A DNA stretch of 64,000 bases from CALBPI01 sp038524795 (GCA_038524795.1 JBCBIJ010000006.1:62001-126000), one strand, 5' to 3'. Numbered from the stretch's first letter, positions 33,338 through 43,008 are shown. Notes: generated by a model from the sequence alone, not told the origin. Program-made: numbers and translations.

Positions 33338-34582
33338 ATGGGACCTCAGGTGAACACAGACAACGTGACAGCGACGACAGCGACGACAGCGACCGAGGCC
33401 GGCCTTACGGCGGCCTTCGAAGCGTTCAACGCACACTCGCTGGAACTCAATGCCGCTTACGATCGCCTGCAGTCGCAGGTCGCTACACTGGCCACCGCAC
33501 TGCGTCGCGCACGTCACGTGCGCAACCGCGAGGCGGCTGCGCGTGAACGCCTCGCCGAGCGCATGGCACAAATTCTCGAAGCCTTACCCGCGCTCGTACT
33601 CATCGTCGACGCTGACGGCCGCATCACCGATGCCAACGCAAAGGCCTCCAGCGCGTTTTCGGCGCCGCTCATCGGCGACACGTGGTCCGAAGTTGCGAGC
33701 GCCGCTTTGGGTTGCGCGCAGCCCGCGGCAGGTGAATACGCACTGGGCGAGCACTGGTACACGCTGACTGAGTCCCCGCTCGATGCGCACGCGCGTCTCG
33801 TCGTTTTCATCGACGTGACCGCCGCGCGCGCGAACCGGGAAGGCACCGAGCGCCAGCAGCGCCTGGCCATGCTCGGAGAGATGGCCGCGCGACTCGCGCA
33901 CCAGATTCGCACGCCACTGTCGACGGCCATGCTTTGGGCCTCACGCGCCGGTGATGATGCGGCCCGCAGCCGCATCGTCGCCCGCCTCAACGATATCGAG
34001 TCGATGGTTGATGACATGCTGCGCTTCGCCAACGGCACGCCCGCCGACGAGCGGATCATGGATATCACCGCGCTTGTCGACGAAGTCGTCGATGATGCAC
34101 GGGGTCTTGCACCCGCCCACGTTAAGCTGCGTGTCAATGCGCCCGATCCGGGCCCGCGCGTGTGCGGCAACGTTCGCGCGCTGGGCGGCGCCATTGCCAA
34201 CCTCGTCGTCAACGCCGTGCAACACAGCCCCGAGGGCGGCACGGTCACGATTGCCGTGGATGGCGACGGCGACACCGTGTACATCGCCGTGCGCGATGAA
34301 GGCCGCGGGATCCGCGCCGGTCTCTCGGACCAGATCTTTGAACCGTTTTTTACTACCCGACCGGCAGGTACGGGTTTGGGCCTGGCCGTTGTTCGTTCGG
34401 TTGCGCAAGCCCACGGCGGTGACATCACCGTCGAAAGCTCTCCGAGCGGCAGCTGCTTCTCATTGCACCTGCCTGTCGCCCGGACCGATTTCCCCCCCGT
34501 CGGCGGCACATCGCAGTTTTCTGCCATTTCTGCGCATGTGCCGCCGGCCACCTTCTCCAACCAGGCGGTGGGCCATGTCTAA
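33338..34582 (+). CDS. fleS: FleS/FlrB, flagellar sensor histidine kinase
   Basis: 414 residues, no membrane segment. Order: N-terminal coiled coil, PAS-like domain (about 80-165: ILEALPALVLIVDADGRITDANAKASSAF), H-box MAARLAHQIRTPLSTAM with the phosphoacceptor His, and HATPase_c (NLVVNAVQHSPEGG, VRDEGRGI, GTGLGLAVVRSVAQAHGG). It phosphorylates FleR to switch on class III genes. The N terminus is built on three 9-base tandem repeats. It overlaps fleR by eight bases. Confidence 0.95.
   Translation: MGPQVNTDNVTATTATTATEAGLTAAFEAFNAHSLELNAAYDRLQSQVATLATALRRARHVRNREAAARERLAERMAQILEALPALVLIVDADGRITDANAKASSAFSAPLIGDTWSEVASAALGCAQPAAGEYALGEHWYTLTESPLDAHARLVVFIDVTAARANREGTERQQRLAMLGEMAARLAHQIRTPLSTAMLWASRAGDDAARSRIVARLNDIESMVDDMLRFANGTPADERIMDITALVDEVVDDARGLAPAHVKLRVNAPDPGPRVCGNVRALGGAIANLVVNAVQHSPEGGTVTIAVDGDGDTVYIAVRDEGRGIRAGLSDQIFEPFFTTRPAGTGLGLAVVRSVAQAHGGDITVESSPSGSCFSLHLPVARTDFPPVGGTSQFSAISAHVPPATFSNQAVGHV
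33367..33393 (+). repeat. three tandem 9-base repeats in fleS
   Basis: GACAGCGAC occurs three times head to tail and encodes a Thr/Ala run near the FleS N terminus. Copy-number change would stay in frame. Confidence 0.8.
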
Positions 34583-35993
34583 TACCGAACACCCACGCGC
34601 CACGATTCTCGTCGTCGAGGACGACGCCGACTTGTCCGAGGCGCTGTGCGCGACGTTGACCGATGCCGGTTACCGGGTGCTCGCAGCGACCGACGGCAAT
34701 GCGGCGCTGACGCTCGCGAGCGAGTACCCCGTGCAGCTCGTACTCAGTGACGTACAAATGCAGCCCATGGATGGGCTGGAGCTGCTGGGGGACATCCGCG
34801 ACCAGCATCCGGGCCTGCCCGTGATTCTTATGACGGCCTACGCCAGCGTCCCGCGCGCCGTCGCGGCCATGCAGCTCGGCGCGGAGACCTACCTCGTCAA
34901 GCCGTTCGAAACGCGCGAGCTCATCGACACCGTGTCGCGCACTTTGTCACGACACCGGTCACTGTCGGTGACGGGTGTCGACACGGGCACCGTGGTCTGC
35001 GGTGATGCCGATACCGTGAGCCTGCTGGGGATCGCGGCACGTGTGGCCAACTGCGACGCCACGGTGCTGCTGTCGGGCGAGAGTGGCGCTGGCAAGGAAG
35101 TTTTTGCACGCTTTATTCACAACCGCTCTCCACGCGCTGAGAAACCCTGGGTCGCAATCAACTGCGCGGCGATTCCCGAGCAGATGCTCGAAGCCACGCT
35201 GTTCGGTTATGAGCGCGGTGCGTTCACGGGTGCGCAGCAGGCGCGGCCCGGCAAGTTCGAGCAGGCCGACGGCGGCACGCTGCTGCTCGACGAAATCAGT
35301 GAAATGGACCTGGGCCTGCAGGCAAAACTGCTGCGCGTGCTCCAGGAACGTGAGGTCGAGCGCCTGGGCGCGACGCGTAGCAAGACGGTCGATGTCCGCG
35401 TGCTGGCCACGACCAACCGCAACCTTGCAGCCGAAGTCGAAGCGGGGCGCTTTCGCGAAGATCTGTACTACCGACTCAATGTGTTCCCGCTGCACGTGCC
35501 GCCGCTGCGCGAACGCCGTGGCGATGTGCTGCCGCTGTTCCGACACTTCCTGACGCGCTACTGCGAAGGGCAGCGCGCTCGCCCGACACTCACGGCGCGT
35601 GCTGAGAAGCGACTGCTGGCGCACGACTGGCCTGGCAACGTTCGCGAACTCGACAATCTCGTGCAACGCATTCTGATCCTGCTGGCTGGCGACACGATTA
35701 CCGATTCGGATCTCGTGTTTGAAACGGCCGGCGCTGTAGCCGTGCACACAACCCGAGTTGCGCCTGCGCCGACCACGGCGTCAGCAGGCGACCTGCGCCA
35801 CGACCTGCGCGACGAGGAACGCCGTCGCATCGTTGACGCGCTCGAGGCCGGCTCCGGCAACCGCACCGAAGCGGCGCGCGCGCTGGGCATCAGCCCGCGC
35901 ACGCTGCGCTACAAGATCGCCCGCTTGCGCGAAGCCGGCTACACCATTCCCGACCGCCAGCCGCGCTACGGCGCGCGCCCTTCTGTGGCCTGA
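34575..35993 (+). CDS. fleR: FleR/FlrC, sigma54-dependent response regulator
   Basis: 472 residues. The receiver is complete (LVVEDDADLSEA, phosphoacceptor in VLSDVQMQPMDG, K in YLVKPFE). The AAA+ domain has GESGAGKE, GAFTGA and LLLDEISE, and the C-terminal Fis-type helix-turn-helix is GNRTEAARALGISPRTLRYKIARL. FleR activates hook, rod and ring genes. The ATG is inside the end of fleS, so the pair is coupled. Confidence 0.96.
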   Translation: MSNTEHPRATILVVEDDADLSEALCATLTDAGYRVLAATDGNAALTLASEYPVQLVLSDVQMQPMDGLELLGDIRDQHPGLPVILMTAYASVPRAVAAMQLGAETYLVKPFETRELIDTVSRTLSRHRSLSVTGVDTGTVVCGDADTVSLLGIAARVANCDATVLLSGESGAGKEVFARFIHNRSPRAEKPWVAINCAAIPEQMLEATLFGYERGAFTGAQQARPGKFEQADGGTLLLDEISEMDLGLQAKLLRVLQEREVERLGATRSKTVDVRVLATTNRNLAAEVEAGRFREDLYYRLNVFPLHVPPLRERRGDVLPLFRHFLTRYCEGQRARPTLTARAEKRLLAHDWPGNVRELDNLVQRILILLAGDTITDSDLVFETAGAVAVHTTRVAPAPTTASAGDLRHDLRDEERRRIVDALEAGSGNRTEAARALGISPRTLRYKIARLREAGYTIPDRQPRYGARPSVA

Positions 35994-36002
35994 GGACAGA
36001 TC

Positions 36003-36323
36003 ATGAACGACATAAGCTCAGCCAACCTGCTTTCGAAGATCCGCGAGCTCAATGCGCAGCTCGATGGTGTGGGTTCGGCAGCCCCTGCCGAGGTCGACGG
36101 GCCCAACTTTTCGTCGCTGCTCTCGAAGTCGATCAATGCCGTCAATGACGCGCAGCAGACGGCTGGTGCACAGGCAGCGGCCTATGAGGCCGGCGATCCT
36201 GGCGCTGATCTGACCCAGGTCATGATCTCGCTGCAAAAGGCGAGCCTGTCGTTCCAGGCGATGACTGAGGTGCGCAACAAGCTCGTCAACGCCTACCAGG
36301 AAGTTATGAATATGCCCGTATAG
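36003..36323 (+). CDS. fliE: FliE, MS ring-rod junction protein
   Basis: 106 residues with the conserved core NFSSLLSKSINAVNDAQQTAGAQAAAYEAGDPGADLTQVMISLQKASLSFQAMTEVRNKLVNAYQEVMNMPV. It joins the MS ring to the rod and is the first exported substrate. It starts nine bases after fleR. Confidence 0.97.
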   Translation: MNDISSANLLSKIRELNAQLDGVGSAAPAEVDGPNFSSLLSKSINAVNDAQQTAGAQAAAYEAGDPGADLTQVMISLQKASLSFQAMTEVRNKLVNAYQEVMNMPV

Positions 36324-36359
36324 CGGGCCCGTATGGCATCAAGACCAGGAACTGCGTAG

Positions 36360-38051
36360 ATGGAAGCTACCGTACCTACCACTGAGATACAGACTGCCGC
36401 CGTGCCGCAGATTCAGCTCGGCAACGTGCTGCAGATACCGGCTGTGCGCCAGGTGCTACTGCTGGTTGGCGTGGCACTGGCCGTTGCCGCGGGCGTGGCC
36501 GTGGTCATGTGGTCACAGAAACCGGAGTACCGATCGTTGTATTCGGGTCTTGAACAACGCGAAGCGGCCGCCGTGGTCGATGCACTGCGCAACGCCGGTG
36601 TCGACTACGACATCGCGGACAGCGGCGCCATTCTCGTTCCGGCGGATCAGTTACAAAGTGCACGCATGCAGCTGGCCTCTCAGGGCCTTGGACAGTCGCA
36701 GGGCGGTATGGACGATATGGGCGAGTCGTCAAGCTTCGGCGTCAGCCAGTTCATGGAAACCGCGCGCTACCAGCACGCTATAGAGGCTGAGTTGTCGCAG
36801 ACCATCAAGTCGCTGCGCGCCGTGCAGGAAGCACGCGTGCATTTGGCGATCCCCAAGGAGTCCGCGTTCATTCGTGACCGGCAACGCCCGAGCGCCTCGG
36901 TGCTATTGCAGCTCTACGGCGGCCAGCAACTCGAAGCCGGGCAGGCGGAGTCCATCATCAATCTCGTCGCGAGCGCCATTCCCAATATGGCGCCCGCGGA
37001 CGTCACACTGATCGACCAGTTCGGCAATCTGCTGTCGAGCGACGGTGAGATGGAAAACGACGCAATGACCGCCAATCAGTTCAAGATGACGCGTGAATTT
37101 GAGGCAGATTACCGACGTCGCATCGAGGCCATCCTGATTCCGTTGCTGGGTCACGGCAACGTGCGCGCCGAGGTCACCGCCAGTCTCGACTTCACTGTGG
37201 TGGAAGCCACAACCGAGGCCTTTGACCCGACCTCGCAGGTCGTGCGCAGCGAACAAATCAACGAGCAGCAGCGCCAGGCCAACGACGCGTTGGCGGGCGG
37301 CGTACCGGGTGCATTGACCAATACACCGCCCGAGGCGGGCGGCTTGGCGGCCGACCCTGCTGATCAGGCCAACACGTTGAACTCGTCGCGCAGCTCGACG
37401 CGCAATTTCGAAATGGACCGCACGATCTCCCGAACGCGGAGCCCATCGAGTCGAATCCAGCGTCTGTCGGTTGCCGTGATCGTCGACGAGGTCGCACTGA
37501 CGGCATCAGAAGCCGCTGCGGCTGGCGCCGAGGTGCCGGCCGAGGGCGACGCAGCCGCAGCCGATGCCGGCGCCGCGACGGCCGCAAGCGTGACGGTGGA
37601 GCCGCCCAGCGTGGCCGAGATTGAAGCGCTCGTGCGCGAGGCCGTGGGCTTTGACCAGGCGCGTGGCGACTCGGTCGGTGTTGTTGTGGCGCCATTCAGG
37701 CCCGCGCCCCTCATGGAGCCCGGCGAGGGCCCGGCCATTTGGGAACAGCCCATCGTGCGTGAGATCGGTAAACAGGCCGGCGGCGTACTGCTCGTGCTGG
37801 TGCTGGCCTTCGGTATCGTGCGGCCGATGCTCAAGAGCATCGTGACGCCGCCCGCGCCGAGTGGCGGGTTAAGCACGCTGCTACCGAGCGACGGTGAAGG
37901 CGGCGGACGTGTTGCCGGTCAGCTCGATGCGCCCAGCACACCGGGTCTCTCCTACCAGGAGAAAGTCGCCGCCGCGCGAAACATCACCGGCCACGACCCG
38001 GCGCGCGTCGCGCAGGTCGTTCGCAAATGGATCGACGACAGTGGCGAGTGA
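36360..38051 (+). CDS. fliF: FliF, MS-ring protein
   Basis: 563 residues. Two membrane segments (about residues 35-57 and 465-482) flank a large periplasmic part with YRSLYSGLEQREAAAVVDALRNAGVDYDI and VQEARVHLAIPKESAFIRDRQRPSASVLLQL. An Ala-rich insertion occurs at about 385-405. The C terminus (DPARVAQVVRKWIDDSGE) is the FliG-binding tail and overlaps the fliG start by 11 bases. Confidence 0.97.
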   Translation: MEATVPTTEIQTAAVPQIQLGNVLQIPAVRQVLLLVGVALAVAAGVAVVMWSQKPEYRSLYSGLEQREAAAVVDALRNAGVDYDIADSGAILVPADQLQSARMQLASQGLGQSQGGMDDMGESSSFGVSQFMETARYQHAIEAELSQTIKSLRAVQEARVHLAIPKESAFIRDRQRPSASVLLQLYGGQQLEAGQAESIINLVASAIPNMAPADVTLIDQFGNLLSSDGEMENDAMTANQFKMTREFEADYRRRIEAILIPLLGHGNVRAEVTASLDFTVVEATTEAFDPTSQVVRSEQINEQQRQANDALAGGVPGALTNTPPEAGGLAADPADQANTLNSSRSSTRNFEMDRTISRTRSPSSRIQRLSVAVIVDEVALTASEAAAAGAEVPAEGDAAAADAGAATAASVTVEPPSVAEIEALVREAVGFDQARGDSVGVVVAPFRPAPLMEPGEGPAIWEQPIVREIGKQAGGVLLVLVLAFGIVRPMLKSIVTPPAPSGGLSTLLPSDGEGGGRVAGQLDAPSTPGLSYQEKVAAARNITGHDPARVAQVVRKWIDDSGE

Positions 38052-39048
38052 CGAGAACAACACTTCGGGTACCGAGCGCGCCGCCATTCTGCTCATGTCA
38101 CTGGGCGAGGAGGAGGCCTCTCAGGTGCTCAAGCACATGAAGCCCAAGGAAGTGCAGGCCGTCGGTGTGGCCATGGCGGGGCTCAAGAACGTGACCCGCG
38201 AGACGGCCGACGAGGTGCTTTCGACCTTTGTCACAACCGTGGACGATGCCGCTTCATTTGGCGTGGGCACCGAGGACTATATCCGTAAGGTGCTAACCAA
38301 CGCCTTCGGCGCCAACAAGGCTGATGCGTTTATAGACCGAATCCTCGTCGACGGCGACGCGAGCGGCTTCGACACCTTGCAGTGGATGAGCGCCGAATCG
38401 ATCGCCGAACTCGTACGTGACGAACACCCGCAGATCATTGCCATCGTGCTGTCCTATCTCGAGGCCGAGCAGGCTGCGGAAGTACTGGCGAATTTCGAAG
38501 ACGCTTTGCGCGCCGAGGTGGTCATGCGCGTGGCGCGCCTTGACGACGTGCAGCAAAGCGCGCTCGCCGAAATCGAGTCCCTGATTGCGGCCAAGTCTTC
38601 AAACATCACAGTCTCGCGAACCGCCAAGGTCGGCGGTGACCGCGTTGCCGCGGGCATTGTCAACGCGCTGAACAACGCGGATGGCGAGGCTGTGCTCGAA
38701 CAGATCAACCTCGCCAATCCCGATCTTGGCAATCGTATCGCCGAGATGATGTTCGTCTTTGATAGCCTGCTCAACGTCGACGACCGCGGCATCCAGACGC
38801 TGTTGCGCGAAGTCTCCAACGACCGGCTCGTGATCGCGCTCAAGGGCGCCGACCCGGCCGTTCAGAAGAAGATCTTCCAGAACATGTCCAAACGCGCCGC
38901 CGCGCTGCTTGAGGAAGACATGGAGGCCCGCGGCCCCATGAAGCTCTCCGATGTCGAAGCGGCGCAGAAGGAAATCCTTGAGGTCGCGCGTCGCTTGGCC
39001 GACAACGGCGACATCAATCTCGGTGACAGTGACGATGAGTACGTCTGA
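38041..39048 (+). CDS. fliG: FliG, rotor switch protein
   Basis: 335 residues from a GTG inside the end of fliF; no ATG gives the proper N terminus (ASDENNTSGTERAAILLMSLGEEEASQVLKHM). Middle and C-terminal domains are standard, with EHPQIIAIVLSYLEAEQAAEVL and the torque helix region DDRGIQTLLREVSNDRLVIALKGADPAVQKKIFQNMSKRAAALLEEDMEARGPMKLSDVEAAQ. FliG couples the stator to the rotor. Confidence 0.97.
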   Translation: MASDENNTSGTERAAILLMSLGEEEASQVLKHMKPKEVQAVGVAMAGLKNVTRETADEVLSTFVTTVDDAASFGVGTEDYIRKVLTNAFGANKADAFIDRILVDGDASGFDTLQWMSAESIAELVRDEHPQIIAIVLSYLEAEQAAEVLANFEDALRAEVVMRVARLDDVQQSALAEIESLIAAKSSNITVSRTAKVGGDRVAAGIVNALNNADGEAVLEQINLANPDLGNRIAEMMFVFDSLLNVDDRGIQTLLREVSNDRLVIALKGADPAVQKKIFQNMSKRAAALLEEDMEARGPMKLSDVEAAQKEILEVARRLADNGDINLGDSDDEYV

Positions 39049-39658
39049 GTCCGGCGCCGGAGACCGCTGGCAGGCGCCCGACTTTCCCCAGTCGGGCATG
39101 CTCACGGCCGCAGACCTCGAGGAGCTGCAGCAGCAAGCTTACGAGGAAGCGCGTGCCGAAGGTCTGCGCAAGGGGCTCGAGGAAGGCCGCGAGCAGGGCC
39201 TGGTCGAGGCCGCGCAAGAACTCACGGCACGCCGCGACTTGCTTGAGGCCACGCTACAACACCTCGCGGCGCCGCTCGACGAACTCGACGACGCGCTCGA
39301 AGCGCAGCTCGCCCGCATGGTGACGGTCATGGTCGGGCGCATGTTTAAGCGCCAGCTCGAGCTCGACCCCGATAGCATCGTGGGTCTCGTTCGCGACGCC
39401 GTATCGTTGCTTCCCGTGACGGCCTCGCAGATCACCGTCCACCTGCATCCCGAAGACGCGGATCGGCTTGAGGCCATCCTGGGTCGTGATGCCAGTTCCG
39501 ATGATGAGTCCGCCAGCGCGCGCTGGCGCATCGTGCACGACGCTGCGCTGACACGTGGCGGCTGCCACATCTCAAGCGAGAGCTCCAATATCGACGCGCG
39601 CGTCGAGTCGCGTATCGCGACGATGGTCAACGCGCTCATGGGCGATCAGCGCCAGTGA
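39035..39658 (+). CDS. fliH: FliH, export ATPase regulator
   Basis: 207 residues. The N-terminal helical part has the GxxxG-like repeats of FliH (AYEEARAEGLRKGLEEGREQGLVEAAQEL); the C-terminal part (ARMVTVMVGRMFKRQLELDPDSIVGLVRDAVSLLPVTASQITVHLHPEDADRLEAIL) matches the family. It binds FliI and the FliN/FliM C ring. The ATG lies within the end of fliG, and its stop overlaps the fliI start. Confidence 0.92.
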   Translation: MSTSESGAGDRWQAPDFPQSGMLTAADLEELQQQAYEEARAEGLRKGLEEGREQGLVEAAQELTARRDLLEATLQHLAAPLDELDDALEAQLARMVTVMVGRMFKRQLELDPDSIVGLVRDAVSLLPVTASQITVHLHPEDADRLEAILGRDASSDDESASARWRIVHDAALTRGGCHISSESSNIDARVESRIATMVNALMGDQRQ

Positions 39659-41055
39659 ATGCGGCTGCCGACAGCGCACGCAAGGCGAGCTTCAGCACGG
39701 TTCGCCGCCGCCTCGAGCAGCGGCTGCGCGACGTCGAATCGCGCCCCGCGCTTGTGGTTGAGGGCGTCCTGCGCCGCACGGTCGGCTTGACCCTCGAGGC
39801 CGAGGGCGTCTCGGCCGCCGTTGGCGCGCACTGTGAAGTACTGGCTGACGACGGCCGCAGCGTTGACGCCGAGGTCGTGGGCTTCGCGGGCGAACGACTG
39901 TTTCTCATGCCCGCCGAAGATCTGCACGGCATTGCGCCCAATGCGCGTGTGATCCCGGGGCCGGCCACGCGTCACATTCCTGTCGGCGACGACATGCTGG
40001 GCCGCGTGATTGACGGCCGCGGCCGCCCGCTCGATGGCGGGCCGCGTATTCGCGGTGACGCCGTCGTGAACCTGAACCCCGAACCGCTCAACCCGCTGTC
40101 GCGTCAGCCGATCTCGGAGCCGCTCGACGTGGGTGTTCGCGCCATCAACGCGATGCTGCCCGTCGGCCGCGGTCAGCGCATGGGCCTGTTCGCGGGCTCG
40201 GGCGTCGGCAAGAGCATGTTGCTCGGCATGATGACGCGCTTTACGGAGGCCGACATCATCGTGGTGGGGCTCATCGGAGAGCGTGGCCGCGAGGTCAAGG
40301 AGTTCGTCGACGAGACGCTCGGCGCCGAAGGCCTGTCGCGCGCCATTGTCGTGGCAAGCCCGGCTGATGACCCCCCGCTGATGCGGTTGCAGGGTGCGGC
40401 GCTGGCGACGGCCGTTGCTGAGCACTTCAGAGACCAGGGCAAGCGCGTATTGCTGCTCATGGACTCGCTGACCCGTTTCGCACAGGCCCAGCGCGAGATT
40501 GCGCTGGCCATTGGTGAGCCACCGGCCACGAAGGGCTACCCGCCGTCGGTGTTCGCCAAACTGCCGCAGCTCGTGGAGCGCGCCGGCAACGGTGCGGCCG
40601 GCAGCGGCTCGATCACGGCGATCTACACGGTGCTGGCCGAAGGTGACGATCAGAACGACCCCATTGTCGACGCATCGCGGGCCATCCTCGATGGCCACAT
40701 TGTGCTGTCACGCTCGCTCGCCGAAGCGGGCCACTATCCGGCGATCGACGTCGAGGCGTCCGTGACGCGCGCCATGATGCAGATCACCAATGAGACGCAG
40801 CGCGAGCAGGTGCTGACGCTGCGCCAGTCGATTTCCAGCTACCAGCAAAACGCTGACCTGTTGGCCATCGGTGCCTACCAGCCCGGGGCGAATCCCGAGG
40901 TCGATGCGGCCATCGCGCTTTGGCCCGAGGTCCAGGCCTTCTTGCGTCAGCGCCCCGACGAGCAGGTCACGCGAGCTGAGAGCCTCGACGGCCTGGCAGC
41001 GCTGGCCGGTCGCGGCGCGGACGGCAACGCCGCACCGATCGGCGCCACCGGATGA
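39655..41055 (+). CDS. fliI: FliI, flagellar export ATPase
   Basis: 466 residues from a GTG overlapping the fliH stop (GTGA). It has Walker A GLFAGSGVGKSMLLGMM, IIVVGLIGERGREVKEF, Walker B VLLLMDSLTRFAQAQREI, and the F1-like block PPSVFAKLPQLVERAGN. It drives loading of export substrates at the cytoplasmic face. Confidence 0.98.
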   Translation: MNAAADSARKASFSTVRRRLEQRLRDVESRPALVVEGVLRRTVGLTLEAEGVSAAVGAHCEVLADDGRSVDAEVVGFAGERLFLMPAEDLHGIAPNARVIPGPATRHIPVGDDMLGRVIDGRGRPLDGGPRIRGDAVVNLNPEPLNPLSRQPISEPLDVGVRAINAMLPVGRGQRMGLFAGSGVGKSMLLGMMTRFTEADIIVVGLIGERGREVKEFVDETLGAEGLSRAIVVASPADDPPLMRLQGAALATAVAEHFRDQGKRVLLLMDSLTRFAQAQREIALAIGEPPATKGYPPSVFAKLPQLVERAGNGAAGSGSITAIYTVLAEGDDQNDPIVDASRAILDGHIVLSRSLAEAGHYPAIDVEASVTRAMMQITNETQREQVLTLRQSISSYQQNADLLAIGAYQPGANPEVDAAIALWPEVQAFLRQRPDEQVTRAESLDGLAALAGRGADGNAAPIGATG

Positions 41056-41070
41056 TCCGGGTGCTCATGA

Positions 41071-41511
41071 ATGCGTGATCGACGGCAACGATTGGCGCCC
41101 GTGCAAAAGCACGCGGAGCGCGAAGAACAAACGGCGGCCGAAGCCTTGGCGGAAGTCAATGCGGCCGTCGCAGCGGCGCGCAAGACGCTCGAGGAGCTCG
41201 AACAATACCGGGCGGGCTATCACGACATGAGCCGCGAGCAGTCGTCCTGGCATGGCGCGCACTGGCACGACTACCACACGTTTCTCTCGCGGCTCGACCA
41301 GGCGATCGCGGCGCAGCGCGACGTGGTCGCCACGGCGGATCAGCGACGACTGGTTGTGCTGCGCATGTGGCAGGACAAACGCCGCCGCAGTCGCTCGCTG
41401 GAGCAGCTGACCGCGCGACTGAATGAAGAGGCGCGTGTGCGGGCCGAGGTCGCGCAACAAAAGATCGACGACGCCATGGCGTTGTCACGGACGCTGCGGC
41501 GTGAGCCGTGA
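41071..41511 (+). CDS. fliJ: FliJ, export chaperone escort protein
   Basis: 146 residues forming a long antiparallel coiled coil rich in Arg, Gln and Glu (EREEQTAAEALAEVNAAVAAARKTLEELEQYRAGY; QLTARLNEEARVRAEVAQQKIDDAMAL). FliJ fits into the FliI ring. Sequence is poorly conserved; position after fliI supports the call. Confidence 0.9.
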   Translation: MRDRRQRLAPVQKHAEREEQTAAEALAEVNAAVAAARKTLEELEQYRAGYHDMSREQSSWHGAHWHDYHTFLSRLDQAIAAQRDVVATADQRRLVVLRMWQDKRRRSRSLEQLTARLNEEARVRAEVAQQKIDDAMALSRTLRREP

Positions 41512-41516
41512 CGGGC

Positions 41517-41533
41517 TTGGCACGATAGCTGCA
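41517..41533 (+). promoter_or_regulatory. probable sigma54 promoter of fliK
   Basis: TTGGCACGATAGCTGCA matches YTGGCACG-N4-TTGCW with one mismatch in the -12 block (CTGCA). It starts six bases after the fliJ stop, 93 bases before fliK. A CGGCAA half-site like that in the flgA-flgB palindrome lies just downstream at 41544-41549. Confidence 0.65.
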
Positions 41534-41626
41534 GTGACAGATACGGCAACAGATTCGACACGGCACTGAACAGGCACCGCCGACCCCGATTCGGGTTGGC
41601 GCAGCAACACGGAAAGGAGCAGCCTG

Positions 41627-42889
41627 ATGACCACAGCGACCGATTCACCTTTGCTGGCCCTGCTGGGCAAAGGCGCGGCAGGCCCCACACAGCCTGGCGT
41701 TGCGGACGTGGAGGACAAGCGCGCACTGGATGCGGCGCTTGAATTCGCGGCCCTGCTGCTCGATGCCGAGGCTGGCGCGGACACGCCGGGCGGCAATGCC
41801 TTGCCGGGCGAGGACGGCAAGACCTTGCCGGTTGCAGTGCCGGTCGCGCTGCCCCTCAAGGAAGGCAATGTGCCGACCGGAGATGCCGCGGCACCCGCCA
41901 GCGCCACGCCTCTTATTGAGGGCGCCCGCAAAGAGGTTCTTGATCCGATCATCAATCGTCCCCTGGGCGATGCATTGGGTGGCGCCGTGGCCGACCAGAT
42001 TCGCACCGCGCAGGCACAGCCAGCCGTGCTGCAACGTGCCGCGCCCGCGGGCACGACCGAGGCCACGGCATTGGCGCCGCTGCGCAGCGCGACCGTCGAC
42101 GTTAAGACCGACGCGCGCAAGTCCCCCGAAACTGGGGGCGTGGAGGCGCTCAAGAGCACGGCCGCGGCGTCGAGCGCAAAAGCGGCCAAGGACGCCGCAA
42201 ACGCGAAGGCGGCGGCCCGTTCGGACGCACTGCAGGCGACCGAGGCCGCCCGCACGCCCACGGCGCCTGCGCTTGCCGCCGCAGCTCGCGCCGCCAATCG
42301 CGCCGCCGCCGGTCCGCGCGCCATTGAGGCCACGAGTGCCGCGCGCGCCGAGCCCGCGCGTCTTGACGCGCTCGTCGGTGCACTGTCGCCGTTGCGCGAG
42401 GCCGTGGGCATCGCGCCCCAGACGCCGAGCGCAGTCCCACAGCTTGCGGGCCCCGATCTCATGCCCGGCGAGGGCGGCTGGGGTCGCCAGTTTGCCGAAC
42501 GGGTTGGCTGGGTCATTCAGGCGCGCCTGCCCCAGGCGCAGTTGACACTGAACCCCGAACACCTGGGTCCCATCGAGATGGCCATCGAGGTCGAGGAGGC
42601 GCAGGCACGTGTGCAGTTCACCGCGGCACACGCGGTGACCCGGGACGCCATCGAACAGAGTCTCCCGCGCCTTCGGGAAATGCTTGAGCAACAGGGCCTC
42701 GAGTTGTCGCAAGCCGATGTCAGCGCCGATACGGGCGCGGGCAGCGCGGGGCGGGAGCCCCAGGACACGGAGCGCAGTGGTGCATCCGAGGTACAGGCCG
42801 AGGCCGGCACCGCGGAGCGGGATGACACGCCCGTGACCGAACCCGTGGTCCGGCTGCGCGCACGCGGCCTCATCGACACCTTCGTCTAA
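41627..42889 (+). CDS. fliK: FliK, hook-length control protein
   Basis: 420 residues. The first 280 are Ala/Pro-rich and low complexity, as expected for the molecular ruler. The C-terminal hook domain has GEGGWGRQFAERVGWVIQARLPQAQLTLNPEHLGPIEMAIEVEEAQARVQFTAAHAVTRDAIEQSLPRLREMLEQQGLEL. It is exported, measures hook length and switches FlhB specificity. GGAAAGGAG lies ahead of the ATG. Confidence 0.94.
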   Translation: MTTATDSPLLALLGKGAAGPTQPGVADVEDKRALDAALEFAALLLDAEAGADTPGGNALPGEDGKTLPVAVPVALPLKEGNVPTGDAAAPASATPLIEGARKEVLDPIINRPLGDALGGAVADQIRTAQAQPAVLQRAAPAGTTEATALAPLRSATVDVKTDARKSPETGGVEALKSTAAASSAKAAKDAANAKAAARSDALQATEAARTPTAPALAAAARAANRAAAGPRAIEATSAARAEPARLDALVGALSPLREAVGIAPQTPSAVPQLAGPDLMPGEGGWGRQFAERVGWVIQARLPQAQLTLNPEHLGPIEMAIEVEEAQARVQFTAAHAVTRDAIEQSLPRLREMLEQQGLELSQADVSADTGAGSAGREPQDTERSGASEVQAEAGTAERDDTPVTEPVVRLRARGLIDTFV

Positions 42890-42991
42890 TTTCTGACGCC
42901 TGGCCCCAGTGCGCCGCCACAGCGACGGAAAACCGTCACCCGGATAGTGTCGGAAATACTTAAGTAGCTGAAAAATATATATAAAAAGGGT

Positions 42992-43008
42992 TTGGCACGC
43001 CCTTTGCT
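42992..43008 (+). promoter_or_regulatory. sigma54 promoter of fliLMNOPQR-flhBAF-fleN-fliA operon
   Basis: TTGGCACGCCCTTTGCT is a full match to YTGGCACG-N4-TTGCW. The shared element (GTCGGAA at 42949, TAAGTAGCTGAA at 42961) and an AT tract precede it. An ATG at 43011 is only two bases after the promoter, which rules it out as the fliL start. Confidence 0.92.

Noticed and set aside
37500..37620. Ala-rich stretch in fliF as a sign of insertion of foreign DNA
   Set aside because: Codon use and base composition match the surroundings, and this region of FliF is variable in length in many species.
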